Made by a program: the position numbers and the translations under genes
In this document: piece by piece, positions 48,140-59,295 of the stretch
Layout: each line of letters begins with the position of its first letter
How positions within the stretch are numbered: the first letter of the stretch is position 1
DNA from: Micromonospora sp. 15K316
Lineage (GTDB): Bacteria > Actinomycetota > Actinomycetes > Mycobacteriales > Micromonosporaceae
NCBI RefSeq assembly: GCF_004348525.1
Contig: NZ_SMKG01000003.1
Span: forward strand, 1 to 64,000
DNA length: 64,000 nt
Direction: 5' to 3'
Notes under the pieces: generated by a model
Told to the model about the DNA's origin: nothing
Seen by the model: the letters and a program-made list of their open reading frames with translations, nothing else
Database searches by the model: none

Positions 48140-49063
48140 ATGGACCGCAGGCTGCTCGGGCTGGTGCTGCACCCGACCCGGGATGCCACCGAGATCATCT
48201 CGATCATCGCCGACTGGGCGGCCCGGCACGGAAAGGGTCTCGCCGTACGCGAGGAGGACCGGCACCGCGTGCCCGCGAACGTCGAGGCGTTCCCCACCGG
48301 CGAACTCGTCAAGCGGGTCAGCGCGCTCATCAGCATCGGCGGGGACGGCACGATGCTCGGCGCCCTCCGGTCGACGGTCGACAACCCGAAGCCGGTGCTC
48401 GGCGTGCATCTGGGGCGGCTGGGCTTCCTGGTGGAGGTGGAACCACCCGAGCTACCCGAGGCGCTGGACCGACTCACGCAGAAGAAATTCACCGTGGAGG
48501 CACACAGCTGCCTGGCCTGCGACGTCTGCGGCGACGACGTGGTGGCGTTCAACGACATCGCACTGATCCGCCGCCCCGGCACGGGCCTCGTCATCGCCAC
48601 CCTCGCCGTGGACGGTCAGCGCTACGGCTACTACCGCTGCGACGCGCTCGTGGTGAGTACGCCGACCGGCTCGACCGCGTACAGCTACGCGGCGGGCGGC
48701 CCGCTGGTCTCGCCGGCCACCCAGGCGGTGGTGGTCACCCCTTCGGCCCCGATGGCCGGCATCAGCCGCTCCGTGGTGCTCTCCCCGGAGGAGAAGGTAC
48801 GGCTGGAGCTCACCCCCGACTCCGGGCCGGTGGCGGTGGAGGTGGACGGCCGGGTCTTCCGGGAGGCGACCTCCGAGGGGGCGATCGACATCACCTACCG
48901 CCGGGAGGCCGGGATGGTGGTCCGCCTCGACCCGCGCCGCTACCAGGAGCGCAACCAGCTCAAGCTCAGCCTGATGGATCTGCCGTTGCTGCCCGACCAG
49001 CTCCGCGAGCTGCTCCCGCAGACCTTCCGCGAGCAGCTCGACCGCCGGGAGATACCACGCTGA
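48140..49063 (+). CDS. nadK: NAD kinase
   Basis: Phosphorylates NAD to NADP. 307 residues: GGDGT (67-71), NDIALIRRPG, and VVSTPTGSTAYSYAAGGPLV are the catalytic/NAD-binding motifs; the C-terminal VEVDGRVFRE strand is typical. It is not in the usual actinobacterial tlyA-nadK-recN context, so it may be a second NAD kinase in this genome (inference). It is divergent from the wzy gene across 150 bp and convergent with pgm. Confidence 0.93.
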   Translation: MDRRLLGLVLHPTRDATEIISIIADWAARHGKGLAVREEDRHRVPANVEAFPTGELVKRVSALISIGGDGTMLGALRSTVDNPKPVLGVHLGRLGFLVEVEPPELPEALDRLTQKKFTVEAHSCLACDVCGDDVVAFNDIALIRRPGTGLVIATLAVDGQRYGYYRCDALVVSTPTGSTAYSYAAGGPLVSPATQAVVVTPSAPMAGISRSVVLSPEEKVRLELTPDSGPVAVEVDGRVFREATSEGAIDITYRREAGMVVRLDPRRYQERNQLKLSLMDLPLLPDQLRELLPQTFREQLDRREIPR

Positions 49064-49150
49064 CCGGGACGGCCGCGACCGGCGGAGGCACGCGGCCCGG
49101 CACGGGAGCACCTTCCTGGCCCCTCCCGCGCCGGCGACCGCGCGAACGGC

Positions 49151-50794
49151 TCAGGCCTGCTTGAGTACCTCGGTGACCAGGTCCTTCGCCTCCTGCTGGA
49201 TCCGGGTCAGGTGCTCCGTCCCGTGGAACGACTCGGCGTAGATCTTGTAGACGTCCTCCGTGCCGGAGGGCCGGGCCGCGAACCAGCCCGACTCGGTGGT
49301 GACCTTGAGCCCGCCGATCGGCGCGCCGTTGCCGGGGGCCGTGGTGAGCGTCGCGGTGATCGGCTCGCCGGCCAGCTCGGTGGCGGTCACCTGCTCCGGG
49401 GAGAGCTTGCCCAGCACGGCCTTCTCCTCCCGGGTCGCCGGGGCGTCGATCCGGGCGTACGCCGGCGCGCCGAAACGCTCGGCGAGCTCGGTCCAGTGCT
49501 CGCTGGGAGTCCGGCCGGTCGTCGCGATGATCTCCGCAGCGAGCAGGCAGAGCAGGATGCCGTCCTTGTCGGTGGTCCAGGTGCCACCGTCGCGGCGCAG
49601 GAACGAGGCGCCGGCGCTCTCCTCACCGCCGAAACCGACAGCCCCGTCGAGCAGGCCGGGCACGAACCACTTGAACCCGACCGGCACCTCCAGCAGCGGC
49701 CGGCCGAGGTCGGCGGCGACCCGGTCGATCATCGACGAGGAGACCAGGGTCTTGCCGACCGCGGCCGCCGGGCCCCACTGGGACCTGGTCCGGAAGAGGT
49801 GACCGATCGCCACGGCCAGGTAGTGGTTGGGATTCATCAGGCCGCCGTCGGGGGTGACGATGCCGTGCCGGTCGGCGTCCGCGTCGTTGCCGGTGGAGAC
49901 CTGGTAGTCGGCGCGGGCGGCGATCAGCGACGCCATCGCGTTCGGCGAGGAGCAGTCCATCCGGATCTTCCCGTCGCCGTCGAGGGTCATGAACCGCCAG
50001 GTGGGGTCGACCGTCGGGTTGATGACGGTGAGGTCGAGACCGTGCCGCTGGGCGATCTCACCCCAGTAGTCGACGCTCGCCCCGCCCAGCGGGTCGGCGC
50101 CGATCCGCACCCCGGCGGCGCGGATCGCGTCGACGTCGATCGCCGCCGGCAGGTCATCCACGTACCGGCCGAGGAAGTCGTACGTCCCGGTGGTGTCGGC
50201 GGCGCGGGCCCGGGCGTACGGGATCCGGCGGACCCCGGCGAGCCCCTCGGCGAGGATGGTGTTGGCCCGCTCCTGGATCCACTTCGTGGCGTCGGTGTCG
50301 GCAGGTCCCCCGTGGGTCGGGTTGTACTTGAACCCGCCGTCGTCGGGCGGGTTGTGCGACGGGGTGATCACGATGCCGTCGGCGAGCCCGCCGGTGCGTC
50401 CCCGGTTGTGGCTGAGGATGGCGTGCGACACCGCCGGGGTCGGGGTGTAGCCGTCCCGGCTGTCGAGCAGCACGGTGACGTCGTTGGCGGCGAGCACCTC
50501 CAGCGCGTCGACCGCGGCGGGGGTGGAGAGGGCGTGGGTGTCCCGGCTCAGGAAGAGCGGGCCGTCGACGCCCTGCTGCCGCCGGTAGTCGCAGAGCGCC
50601 TGGGTGACCGCGACGATGTGGTCGGAGTTGAACGCGCGGCGCAGGCTCGACCCCCGGTGGCCGGAGGTGCCGAAGGAGACCCGCTGCGCCGGGTCACCCG
50701 GGTCCGGGTGCTCGGCGTAGTAGGCGGTCACCAGCCGGGGCACGTCGACCAGGTCGGCGGGCTGGGCCGGCTGACCGGCACGGGGGTGGGCCAC
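49151..50794 (-). CDS. pgm: Phosphoglucomutase (alpha-D-glucose phosphate-specific)
   Basis: Interconverts glucose-6-P and glucose-1-P. 547 residues, one more than E. coli Pgm. The phosphoserine Ser146 lies in [16 protein letters not shown], at the same number as E. coli. Also present are [11 protein letters not shown] near the N-terminus, the metal-binding [15 protein letters not shown] and the phosphate-binding [17 protein letters not shown] 50794 has a strong GAGGAGG site 8 bp upstream; the frame open further is inside glgC. It supplies glucose-1-P to GlgC encoded 77 bp upstream, so this is one glycogen operon. Confidence 0.95.
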   Translation of the reverse strand: MAHPRAGQPAQPADLVDVPRLVTAYYAEHPDPGDPAQRVSFGTSGHRGSSLRRAFNSDHIVAVTQALCDYRRQQGVDGPLFLSRDTHALSTPAAVDALEVLAANDVTVLLDSRDGYTPTPAVSHAILSHNRGRTGGLADGIVITPSHNPPDDGGFKYNPTHGGPADTDATKWIQERANTILAEGLAGVRRIPYARARAADTTGTYDFLGRYVDDLPAAIDVDAIRAAGVRIGADPLGGASVDYWGEIAQRHGLDLTVINPTVDPTWRFMTLDGDGKIRMDCSSPNAMASLIAARADYQVSTGNDADADRHGIVTPDGGLMNPNHYLAVAIGHLFRTRSQWGPAAAVGKTLVSSSMIDRVAADLGRPLLEVPVGFKWFVPGLLDGAVGFGGEESAGASFLRRDGGTWTTDKDGILLCLLAAEIIATTGRTPSEHWTELAERFGAPAYARIDAPATREEKAVLGKLSPEQVTATELAGEPITATLTTAPGNGAPIGGLKVTTESGWFAARPSGTEDVYKIYAESFHGTEHLTRIQQEAKDLVTEVLKQA

Positions 50795-50871
50795 TGCGGC
50801 AACCTCCTCGGACGGGGTGGACGCCGTTCTCTTCCCGGCGGCGCCCGGTTCCATGCGTACGGCGATCGGCG

Positions 50872-52104
50872 TCACGGCTCGACGCGCTGGCCCTTGCCGA
50901 TCACCACGACCCCATTGTCGGAGACAACATAGCGTTGCCGGTCCTTCTCCAGGTCGACGCCGATCTCGGCGCCCTCGGGTACGAAGACGTTCTTGTCGAG
51001 GATCGCGCGGCGGACCACGGCGTGCCGGCCGATCTCCACCCCCTCCATGAGCACCGCGCCGTCGACGTGCGCCCACGAGTGCACCCGCACCTTCGGGGAG
51101 ACGACCGAGTTCTCGACGAGCGAGCCGGAGATCACCGCGCCGGGCGAGACGAGCGAGCCGACCGCCCGCCCGACCCGCTCCCCCCACTGGTGGACGAACT
51201 TGGCCGGCGGGTACGGGGGCTGCTCGGTGTAGATGGGCCAGTCGAAGTTGTAGAGGTTGAAGACGGGGTGCACGTTGATCAGATCCATGTGCGCGTCGTA
51301 GAACGAGTCGAGGGTCCCCACGTCCCGCCAGTAGCCGCGGTCGCGGTCGGTGCTCCCCGGCACCTCGTTGTCCTTGAAGTCGTAGACGTTCGCCTCGCCC
51401 CGCTCGACCAGCATCGGGATGATGCTGCCGCCCATGTCGTGCTTGCTGGTGTTGTCCTCCGCGTCGCGCTCCACCGCCTCGCAGAGCGCCTTGGTGGTGA
51501 AGACGTAGTTGCCCATCGAGGCGTAGATCTGGTCGGGGGCGTCGGGCAGGCCGACGGCGTCGGTGGGCTTCTCGCGGAACGCCCGGATGCGCCGGCCGTC
51601 CTCGCCGACCTCGATGACGCCGAACTGGTCGGCCATCGAGAGCGGTTGCCGGATCCCGGCGACAGTGACGCCCGCGCCGGAGGCGATGTGGGCCTCCACC
51701 ATCTGCCGGGGGTCCATCCGGTAGATGTGGTCGGCCCCGAAGACGATCACGTAGTCGGGCTGCTCGTCGTTGATCAGGTTGAAGCTCTGGTAGATGGCGT
51801 CCGCCGAGCCGGCGAACCACCACGGGCCCCGGCGCTGCTGGGCCGGCACGGGGGTGACGTAGTTGCCGAGCAGCGTCGACATGCGCCAGGTCTTGGTGAT
51901 GTGCCGGTCCAGGGAGTGCGACTTGTACTGGGTCAGCACGACGATCTTGAGGTAGCCGGCGTTGGCGAGGTTGGAGAGGACGAAATCGACCATCCGGTAC
52001 ATCCCGCCGAACGGGACGCCCGGCTTGGCCCGGTCCGCGGTCAACGGCATGAGGCGCTTGCCCTCTCCGCCGGCCAGGACGATCGCGAGCACCTTGGCAG
52101 CCAT
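50872..52104 (-). CDS. glgC: Glucose-1-phosphate adenylyltransferase
   Basis: Makes ADP-glucose from ATP and glucose-1-P. 410 residues: [26 protein letters not shown] with the nucleotidyltransferase core, [25 protein letters not shown] (glucose-1-P site) and a C-terminal left-handed beta-helix ([20 protein letters not shown]). The ATG at 52104 lies 70 bp from the divergent GlgM/GlgA start, so the two share a promoter region. Its product feeds both GlgM and any glycogen synthase. Confidence 0.96.
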   Translation of the reverse strand: MAAKVLAIVLAGGEGKRLMPLTADRAKPGVPFGGMYRMVDFVLSNLANAGYLKIVVLTQYKSHSLDRHITKTWRMSTLLGNYVTPVPAQQRRGPWWFAGSADAIYQSFNLINDEQPDYVIVFGADHIYRMDPRQMVEAHIASGAGVTVAGIRQPLSMADQFGVIEVGEDGRRIRAFREKPTDAVGLPDAPDQIYASMGNYVFTTKALCEAVERDAEDNTSKHDMGGSIIPMLVERGEANVYDFKDNEVPGSTDRDRGYWRDVGTLDSFYDAHMDLINVHPVFNLYNFDWPIYTEQPPYPPAKFVHQWGERVGRAVGSLVSPGAVISGSLVENSVVSPKVRVHSWAHVDGAVLMEGVEIGRHAVVRRAILDKNVFVPEGAEIGVDLEKDRQRYVVSDNGVVVIGKGQRVEP

Positions 52105-52174
52105 GGTCAGACGCTAACCAGCCACGTACGACTTCACCACTCGTACGGTCGGACTTCTGCACTAGGGTGCGGGA

Positions 52175-53395
52175 ATGACCGACTCCGCCCCCTCAGCCGG
52201 CCAGCTGCGCGTCGATCTGCTCACTCGTGAATACCCGCCGGAGGTGTACGGCGGAGCCGGCGTCCACGTCGAGTACCTCGCCCGCGAGCTGCGCCGACTC
52301 GCCGACGTACGGGTGCACTGCTTCGGCCTGCCGCGCACCGAGCCGGGCGTCACCGCGTACGCCGAGCCCCCGGGGCTGACCGGGGCGAACGCCGCGCTGC
52401 GCACCATGGGCGTGGACCTGGAGATGGCCGCGGGTTGCGCCGGCACCGACGTGGTGCACAGCCACACCTGGTACGCGAACCTGGCCGGGCACACCGCGAA
52501 GCTGCTGCACGGGGTGCCGCACGTGGTCACCGCGCACAGCCTGGAGCCGCTGCGACCGTGGAAGGCCGAGCAGCTCGGCGGCGGCTACGCGCTCTCCTCG
52601 TGGTGCGAGCGCACGGCCGTGCTCGCCGCCGACGCGGTCATCGCGGTCAGCGAGGGGATGCGGCGGGACGTGCTCACCGCCTACCCGGAGGTCGACCCCG
52701 ACCGGGTGCGGGTGGTCTACAACGGCATCGACACCACCCAGTACGCGCCGGATCCGGGCACGGACGTGCTCGACCGGCTCGGCATCGACCCGGCGCTGCC
52801 CAGCGTGGTCTACGTCGGCCGGATCACCCGGCAGAAGGGGCTGCCGTACCTGCTGCGCGCCGCCCGGGAGCTGCCGGCCGACACCCAGCTGGTGCTGCTG
52901 GCCGGCGCGCCGGACACCGCGGAGATCGCGGCCGAGGTGGAGGGCCTCGTCGCGGAGCTGCGGGCGAGCCGGTCCGGGGTGATCTGGGTGGCCGAGATGC
53001 TGCCGAAGCACGAGGTGATCCAGGTGCTCACGCACGCCACGCTCTTCGTCTGCCCGTCGATCTACGAGCCGATGGGCATCGTCAACCTGGAGGCGATGGC
53101 GTGCGAGACGGCGGTGGTGGCCACCGCGACGGGCGGCATCCCGGAGGTGGTGGCCGCCGGTGAGACGGGCCTGCTGGTCCCCATCGAGCAGGCCGCCGAC
53201 GGCTCCGGGCGACCGCTGGATCCGCAGCGCTTCGTCGCCGACCTGGCCGCGCGGATGAACGAGCTGCTGGGCGACCCGCAGCGGGTGGCGGCGTTCGGGC
53301 AGGCGGGCCGGCGCCGCGCGGTCGAGCACTTCTCCTGGGACGCAATCGCGGCGCGGACGCTGGAGATCTACCGGTCGGTGGGCGCCGCCGGCTGA
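52175..53395 (+). CDS. glgM: Actinobacterial GlgA-type ADP-glucose glucosyltransferase (GlgM, maltose-1-phosphate synthase)
   Basis: 406-residue GT4 enzyme. Motifs: [27 protein letters not shown] split over the N-domain, [34 protein letters not shown] and [17 protein letters not shown] with the donor-binding glutamates. This short actinobacterial class, long annotated as glycogen synthase, was shown in mycobacteria to make maltose-1-phosphate from ADP-glucose and glucose-1-phosphate (established for GlgM). Location directly before glgE, which uses maltose-1-phosphate, supports that reading. Confidence 0.9.
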   Translation: MTDSAPSAGQLRVDLLTREYPPEVYGGAGVHVEYLARELRRLADVRVHCFGLPRTEPGVTAYAEPPGLTGANAALRTMGVDLEMAAGCAGTDVVHSHTWYANLAGHTAKLLHGVPHVVTAHSLEPLRPWKAEQLGGGYALSSWCERTAVLAADAVIAVSEGMRRDVLTAYPEVDPDRVRVVYNGIDTTQYAPDPGTDVLDRLGIDPALPSVVYVGRITRQKGLPYLLRAARELPADTQLVLLAGAPDTAEIAAEVEGLVAELRASRSGVIWVAEMLPKHEVIQVLTHATLFVCPSIYEPMGIVNLEAMACETAVVATATGGIPEVVAAGETGLLVPIEQAADGSGRPLDPQRFVADLAARMNELLGDPQRVAAFGQAGRRRAVEHFSWDAIAARTLEIYRSVGAAG

Positions 53396-53433
53396 GCCGC
53401 GCGGAAGCGGATCACACGCAGTAGGTTGGCGGG

Positions 53434-55517
<2,084 letters not shown>

Positions 55518-55530
<13 letters not shown>

Positions 55531-57632
55531 TCGCCGGCCACTTCCACGACCCGCACTCGGTGCTCGGTGCGCACCCGGCCGACGGCCGGACCACGATCCG
55601 TACCCTGCGCCGGGGCGCGACCGACGTCGCCGCGCTTGTCGACGGCGAGCGCCACCCGATGAAGCGGGTCCACGACGCAGGTGTCTTCGAGACCACCGTG
55701 CCGGGCACCGTGCTCGACTACCGGGTCGAGGTCGACGGGGCGGCCCACGACGACCCGTACCGCTACCCGCCCACCCTCGGTGAGCTGGACCTGCACCTGA
55801 TCGGCGAGGGGAGGCACGAGCGGCTCTGGGAGGCGCTCGGCGCGCGGGTCTTCGACGAGGGGGTCGCGTTCGCCGTGTGGGCGCCGAACGCGCGCGGCGT
55901 GCGGGTGGTCGGCGAGTTCACCGGTTGGGCCCCGGACGACGGCTGGCCGATGCGTTCGCTCGGCTCCAGCGGCGTCTGGGAGATCTTCGTGCCGGGGGTG
56001 CGGGCCGGCGCCCGCTACAAGTACCGGGTGCTGGGCGCCGACGGCCACTGGCGGGACAAGGCGGACCCGCTCGCCGCGTACGCGGAGGTGCCGCCGGCCA
56101 CCGCGTCGGTGGTGCACCGCTCGACGTACGAGTGGTCCGACGCGGCCTGGCTCGACCGGCGGGCGAAGGCGCTGCCGCACCAGGAGCCGATGAGCGTCTA
56201 CGAGGTGCACCTCGGTTCGTGGCGGCCCGGTCTCGGCTACCGGGAGCTGGCCGAGGAGCTGACCGAGTACGTCACCGGGCTGGGCTTCACCCACGTGGAG
56301 TTCCTGCCGGTGATGGAGCACCCGTTCGGCGGCTCCTGGGGTTACCAGGTCAGCGGCTACTACGCGCCGACGTCGCGCTTCGGTGACCCGGACGAGTTCC
56401 GCCACCTGGTGGATCGGCTGCACGCCGCCGGGATCGGCGTGATCCTCGACTGGGTGCCGGCGCACTTCCCCCGCGACGAGTGGGCCCTCGCGCGCTTCGA
56501 CGGCACCCCGCTCTACGAGCATCCCGACCCGCGCCGGGGCGAGCATCCCGACTGGGGCACGTACGTCTTCGACTTCGGTCGCCGCGAGGTGCGCAACTTC
56601 CTGGTCGCCAACGCGCTCTACTGGCTGGAGGAGTTCCACGTCGACGGGCTGCGGGTCGACGCGGTCGCCTCGATGCTCTACCTGGACTACTCCCGTCCGG
56701 AGGGGCAGTGGGCCCCCAACCAGTACGGCGGCCGGGAGCACCTGGAGGCCATCGCCTTCCTCCAGGAGGTCAACGCGACCGTCTACAAGCACCACCCGGG
56801 TGCGCTGATGGTCGCCGAGGAGTCGACGGCCTGGCCGGGGGTGACCCGACCCACCTCGGACGGCGGGCTGGGCTTCGGGTTCAAGTGGAACATGGGCTGG
56901 ATGCACGACACCCTGCTCTACACCTCGAAGGACCCGATCTACCGCCAGCACCATCACCACCAGCTGACCTTCTCCCTGGCGTACGCCTGGAGCGAGAACT
57001 ACGTGCTGCCGATCAGCCACGACGAGGTGGTGCACGGCAAGGGCTCGCTGGTCGGCAAGATGCCCGGCGACACCTGGCAGAAGCTGGCCAACGTGCGGGC
57101 GCTGCTGGCGTACATGTGGGCGCACCCGGGCAAGCAGCTGCTCTTCATGGGCTGCGAGCTGGGCGACGACCGGGAGTGGAGCGAGGAGCGCGGCCTCGAC
57201 TGGTACCTGCTGCACGACCCGGCGCGGGCCGGCGTGCAGCGGCTCGTCGCCGACCTGAACCGCCGCTACCGGGAGACCCCGGCGCTCTGGGCACAGGACA
57301 CCGACCCGGCCGGGTTCCGCTGGATCGCCGGGGACGACGTCGCCAACAACACCGTCTCGTTCATCCGGATCGCCCCGGACGGGCAGACGCTGGTCTGCGT
57401 GGCCAACTTCTCCGCGCAACCGCTGCCCGACTACCGGGTCGGCCTGCCCGCGGCCGGCACCTGGCGGGAGGTGCTCAACACCGACGCCCAGCCGTACGGC
57501 GGCTCCGGCGTGGGGAACCTGGGCGAAGTGCACGCCGAGGACGTGCCGTGGCATGGCCTACCGGCGTCCGCGGCGCTCCAGGTGCCCCCGCTCGGCGTCC
57601 TCTGGCTCAGCCCTGGTGACAGTTCTCGGTAG
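55518..57632 (+). CDS. glgB: 1,4-alpha-glucan branching enzyme
   Basis: 704-residue GH13_9 enzyme that makes alpha-1,6 branches. Two N-terminal beta-sandwich modules (first with [10 protein letters not shown]; second [20 protein letters not shown]), then the barrel: [11 protein letters not shown], nucleophile Asp381 ([14 protein letters not shown]), acid Glu434 ([10 protein letters not shown]) and [13 protein letters not shown]. The 53-residue spacing of the two carboxylates equals that in known branching enzymes. ATG 55518 overlaps glgE by 13 nt; the frame open from 54375 lies inside glgE. It closes the glgM-glgE-glgB operon. No TreS or maltokinase gene is in the window. Confidence 0.96.
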
Positions 57633-57654
57633 ACGCTACGCCGCGGAGGCGGTG

Positions 57655-57873
57655 TCACTCCGCCACGTAGACACCCTTACCGGGATGTCCCACGACCAAC
57701 TCTCGGTCCTTCAGGATCGTCATGACTCGGTTGATCGTGGAGATGTGGACGGCGTACTGCTCGGCCAGCTCGCGGGTGGACGGCAACTTGACGCCAGGCG
57801 CCAGCTCCCCAGACTTGATCTTCTCCGCGATCTCGTTGGCGATGCGCCGGTAGTCAACCTTCTCGGTCGGCAT
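57655..57873 (-). CDS. Minimal GntR-type winged-helix regulator, 72 residues
   Basis: Only the GntR DNA-binding domain is present: YRRIANEIAEKIKSGELAPG, KLPSTRELAEQYAVHISTINR (helix-turn-helix) and the wing RELVVGHPGKGVYVAE. There is no effector domain. Such stand-alone GntR heads are common near actinomycete integrative elements and defence-like loci. ATG 57873 with a GGAG site; a longer start at 57921 would add 16 unrelated residues. The 248 bp upstream holds repeated, operator-like DNA (57886-58022), so autoregulation and control of the divergent 58122 gene are likely. Confidence 0.82.
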   Translation of the reverse strand: MPTEKVDYRRIANEIAEKIKSGELAPGVKLPSTRELAEQYAVHISTINRVMTILKDRELVVGHPGKGVYVAE

Positions 57874-57885
57874 GAGTCGATCTCC

Positions 57886-58022
57886 GTCGGTTCCCTGGCT
57901 TCGGCAGGCCAATCTGATCACGGAGAACCTGTTCCAGCAAGTTTCTAGTTATGGCAGGTAGCACTTGACCTGCTCCTACAAGTTGGAATAGGTTCTCTTC
58001 AGTCGGTTCCCTGGTTTCGGCA
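57886..58022. repeat. Direct and inverted repeats in the GntR promoter region
   Basis: Direct repeat copies at 57886-57906 and 58002-58022 match at 20 of 21 positions (GTCGGTTCCCTGG core). Between them an inverted repeat pairs 57924-57936 (AGAACCTGTTCCA) with 57984-57996 at 12 of 13 positions, and a GCAGGT/ACCTGC pair with an 8-nt spacer (57955-57974) lies inside. The nesting suggests several regulator sites or a recombination site. Confidence 0.65.
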
Positions 58023-58121
58023 AACTCCCGGGTTCCGGCGGCACACCCACCTGGGGAGCACGACGCATGGACCCTGCCTCCCAGGTGGGCCCCAATCGTC
58101 ATCCCGGAGAGGGTCCCAGCC

Positions 58122-58325
58122 GTGCCGATCGATGAGCCGGTGAGCAGGGCAGCTGAAGTGTTCGCCGCTATGAGGACATTGGAGGCTCATTGGACTCGGG
58201 CGCTCGACCATCCATGGCGGGTAGGTGGATGCCTGCAATGCCAGGGCCGTAACACCTGTCGTCAGCTTGACTGGTCCTTGGCGGTCGTGGCGGACGTCGC
58301 GTCCGTCATGTTGCAGAAGGCGTAG
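58122..58325 (+). CDS. Small Cys-containing hypothetical protein, 67 residues
   Basis: No family recognised. The product has an N-terminal helix (DEPVSRAAEVFAAMRTLEAHW), a central WRVGGCLQCQGRNTCRQLDW with CxxC and a third cysteine that could bind a metal, and a C-terminal helix (SLAVVADVASVMLQ). GTG start after a GGAGAGGG site. The mix of helices and clustered cysteines is more protein-like than the overlapping minus-strand frame. It is divergent from the GntR-type gene across the repeat region. Confidence 0.55.
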   Translation: MPIDEPVSRAAEVFAAMRTLEAHWTRALDHPWRVGGCLQCQGRNTCRQLDWSLAVVADVASVMLQKA

Positions 58326-58378
58326 GAAAGCATCCCCACCCACCCAGCAGCGGGCACCAGTGGCGGGGCAGACAATCG

Positions 58379-58885
58379 CTAACTACTCATTTCCCTACTC
58401 AAAGACTTGAACCTCAGCCAGAGCAGCAAGCCTAAGACAAATTCGACGAGACCGATAACAACACTGTTCCGCCAGCCGTTCCGCGTTTCTTTTGTCGACA
58501 TTAGGCGTACGCCATTTGTCCCGCCAGGGACCGCTCTCAACTCAACGCCATCCCCCACTTCGAAGCGGCGCCCAGCAGTGTTCTCGTCTAGCGGTCCTAT
58601 GACAGCGACGCGCTCCACCCCGTCACTATCAGCGAATCGGATTGCCACACTCTGACCACCGAGTTGAAGTTCGGTGACAGAGACCACCCGGCCCATGACC
58701 GTCCGCCCCTGGGTATTTGCAACCCGCTCAGTCTGGACTGTGTGCAGGTACCCAGCGACCCCGATGATGGCGAAGAGTAATCCCACCACCATAAGCACAG
58801 GGCCACCCGCCCCCTTTTCCAGGGCAGCCGCGAGCCTCCCCAGCCGCCCAGCGCTCCGCCTCACTCGCCCACCGACATAGACCAA
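58379..58885 (-). CDS. DUF3592-like membrane protein
   Basis: 168 residues: basic N-terminus, transmembrane helix about 28-48, an extracytoplasmic beta-rich domain (GRVVSVTELQLGGQSVAIRFADSDG, GDGVELRAVPG), and a second helix about 138-157. This is the layout of DUF3592 proteins, whose function is unknown. The DNA is much lower in G+C (58441-58500 is 31/60 G+C) than the chromosome around. TTG start at 58885, overlapping the upstream gene by 25 nt. Its place downstream of the RHS gene makes it a candidate immunity or partner protein (inference). Confidence 0.75.
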   Translation of the reverse strand: MVYVGGRVRRSAGRLGRLAAALEKGAGGPVLMVVGLLFAIIGVAGYLHTVQTERVANTQGRTVMGRVVSVTELQLGGQSVAIRFADSDGVERVAVIGPLDENTAGRRFEVGDGVELRAVPGGTNGVRLMSTKETRNGWRNSVVIGLVEFVLGLLLWLRFKSLSREMSS

Positions 58886-59112
58886 ATTAGCAGCTGCATC
58901 ACCTTGACGGCCTGCCAGGACAGGCTAGCCAGAAGCAGGCCCAGGCCGGTCCAGAACAAAATCTTCACAGCACGCTCAACCGACACCCGGTCCTTTGGAT
59001 CAGACTTGCGTAAGACCCGTTCCGCGATAATTGGTCGAAACACAGGAGCGAAGCAGACAGCCGCGACGATCACACCGAACACATTAAGAAACTTCGCAAG
59101 ACCAACAGACAC
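58861..59112 (-). CDS. Small two-helix membrane protein, candidate immunity protein
   Basis: 83 residues, unrecognised. Two hydrophobic helices (about 5-27 and 47-70) flank a charged loop (RVLRKSDPKDRVSVERAV). GTG start directly abuts the TAA of the small frame upstream, and its end overlaps the DUF3592-like gene by 25 nt, so the three are one unit downstream of the RHS gene. Base composition is low in G+C like the RHS tip. Position fits an immunity protein that sits in the membrane; there is no direct evidence of this. Confidence 0.65.
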   Translation of the reverse strand: MSVGLAKFLNVFGVIVAAVCFAPVFRPIIAERVLRKSDPKDRVSVERAVKILFWTGLGLLLASLSWQAVKVMQLLIWSMSVGE

Positions 59113-59295
59113 TTAGTCATCAAGCCTTTCAGAATCCCGGACCGGCGGCGCATTTGGCACCAAACTCATAGTCCGAGATCGAAAAGGAAGGAGAGCATGA
59201 CGCCGCCAGAAATCCCGACTCCGTATGAATTCCACGACTTCCCGGACGTAGTCGTCCCATGCCCATAGCAGCCGCCTGGCCCGCTTCCACCACAC
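59113..59295 (-). CDS. Possible 60-residue protein overlapping the RHS 3' end
   Basis: The frame encodes a Trp/Arg-rich N-terminal helix (MWWKRARRLLWAWDDYVREVVEF), a basic middle and an acidic tail. Its TAA abuts the GTG of the next membrane-protein gene, which favours translation, but it overlaps the RHS coding frame by 130 nt and no family is known. An alternative is a short ORF from ATG 59169 that overlaps the RHS stop as ATGA (18 residues), acting only as a coupling peptide. Confidence 0.3.
   Translation of the reverse strand: MWWKRARRLLWAWDDYVREVVEFIRSRDFWRRHALLPFRSRTMSLVPNAPPVRDSERLDD

Noticed and set aside
49151-52162. 1,003-residue fused frame covering pgm and the glgC region
   Set aside because: The frame is open through glgC, but the upstream part is Arg/Pro/Gly noise in the wrong frame; a strong ribosome site before GTG 50794 and the normal Pgm length set the real start.
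57886-58022. CRISPR array
   Set aside because: Only two copies of one 21-bp repeat with a 95-bp gap, no regular spacers and no cas genes. No CRISPR-like array was seen elsewhere in the window.
57999-58343. 114-residue minus-strand ORF opposite the small Cys protein
   Set aside because: No ribosome site and irregular composition; the plus-strand 67-residue frame has a good ribosome site and a helix-Cys-helix layout.
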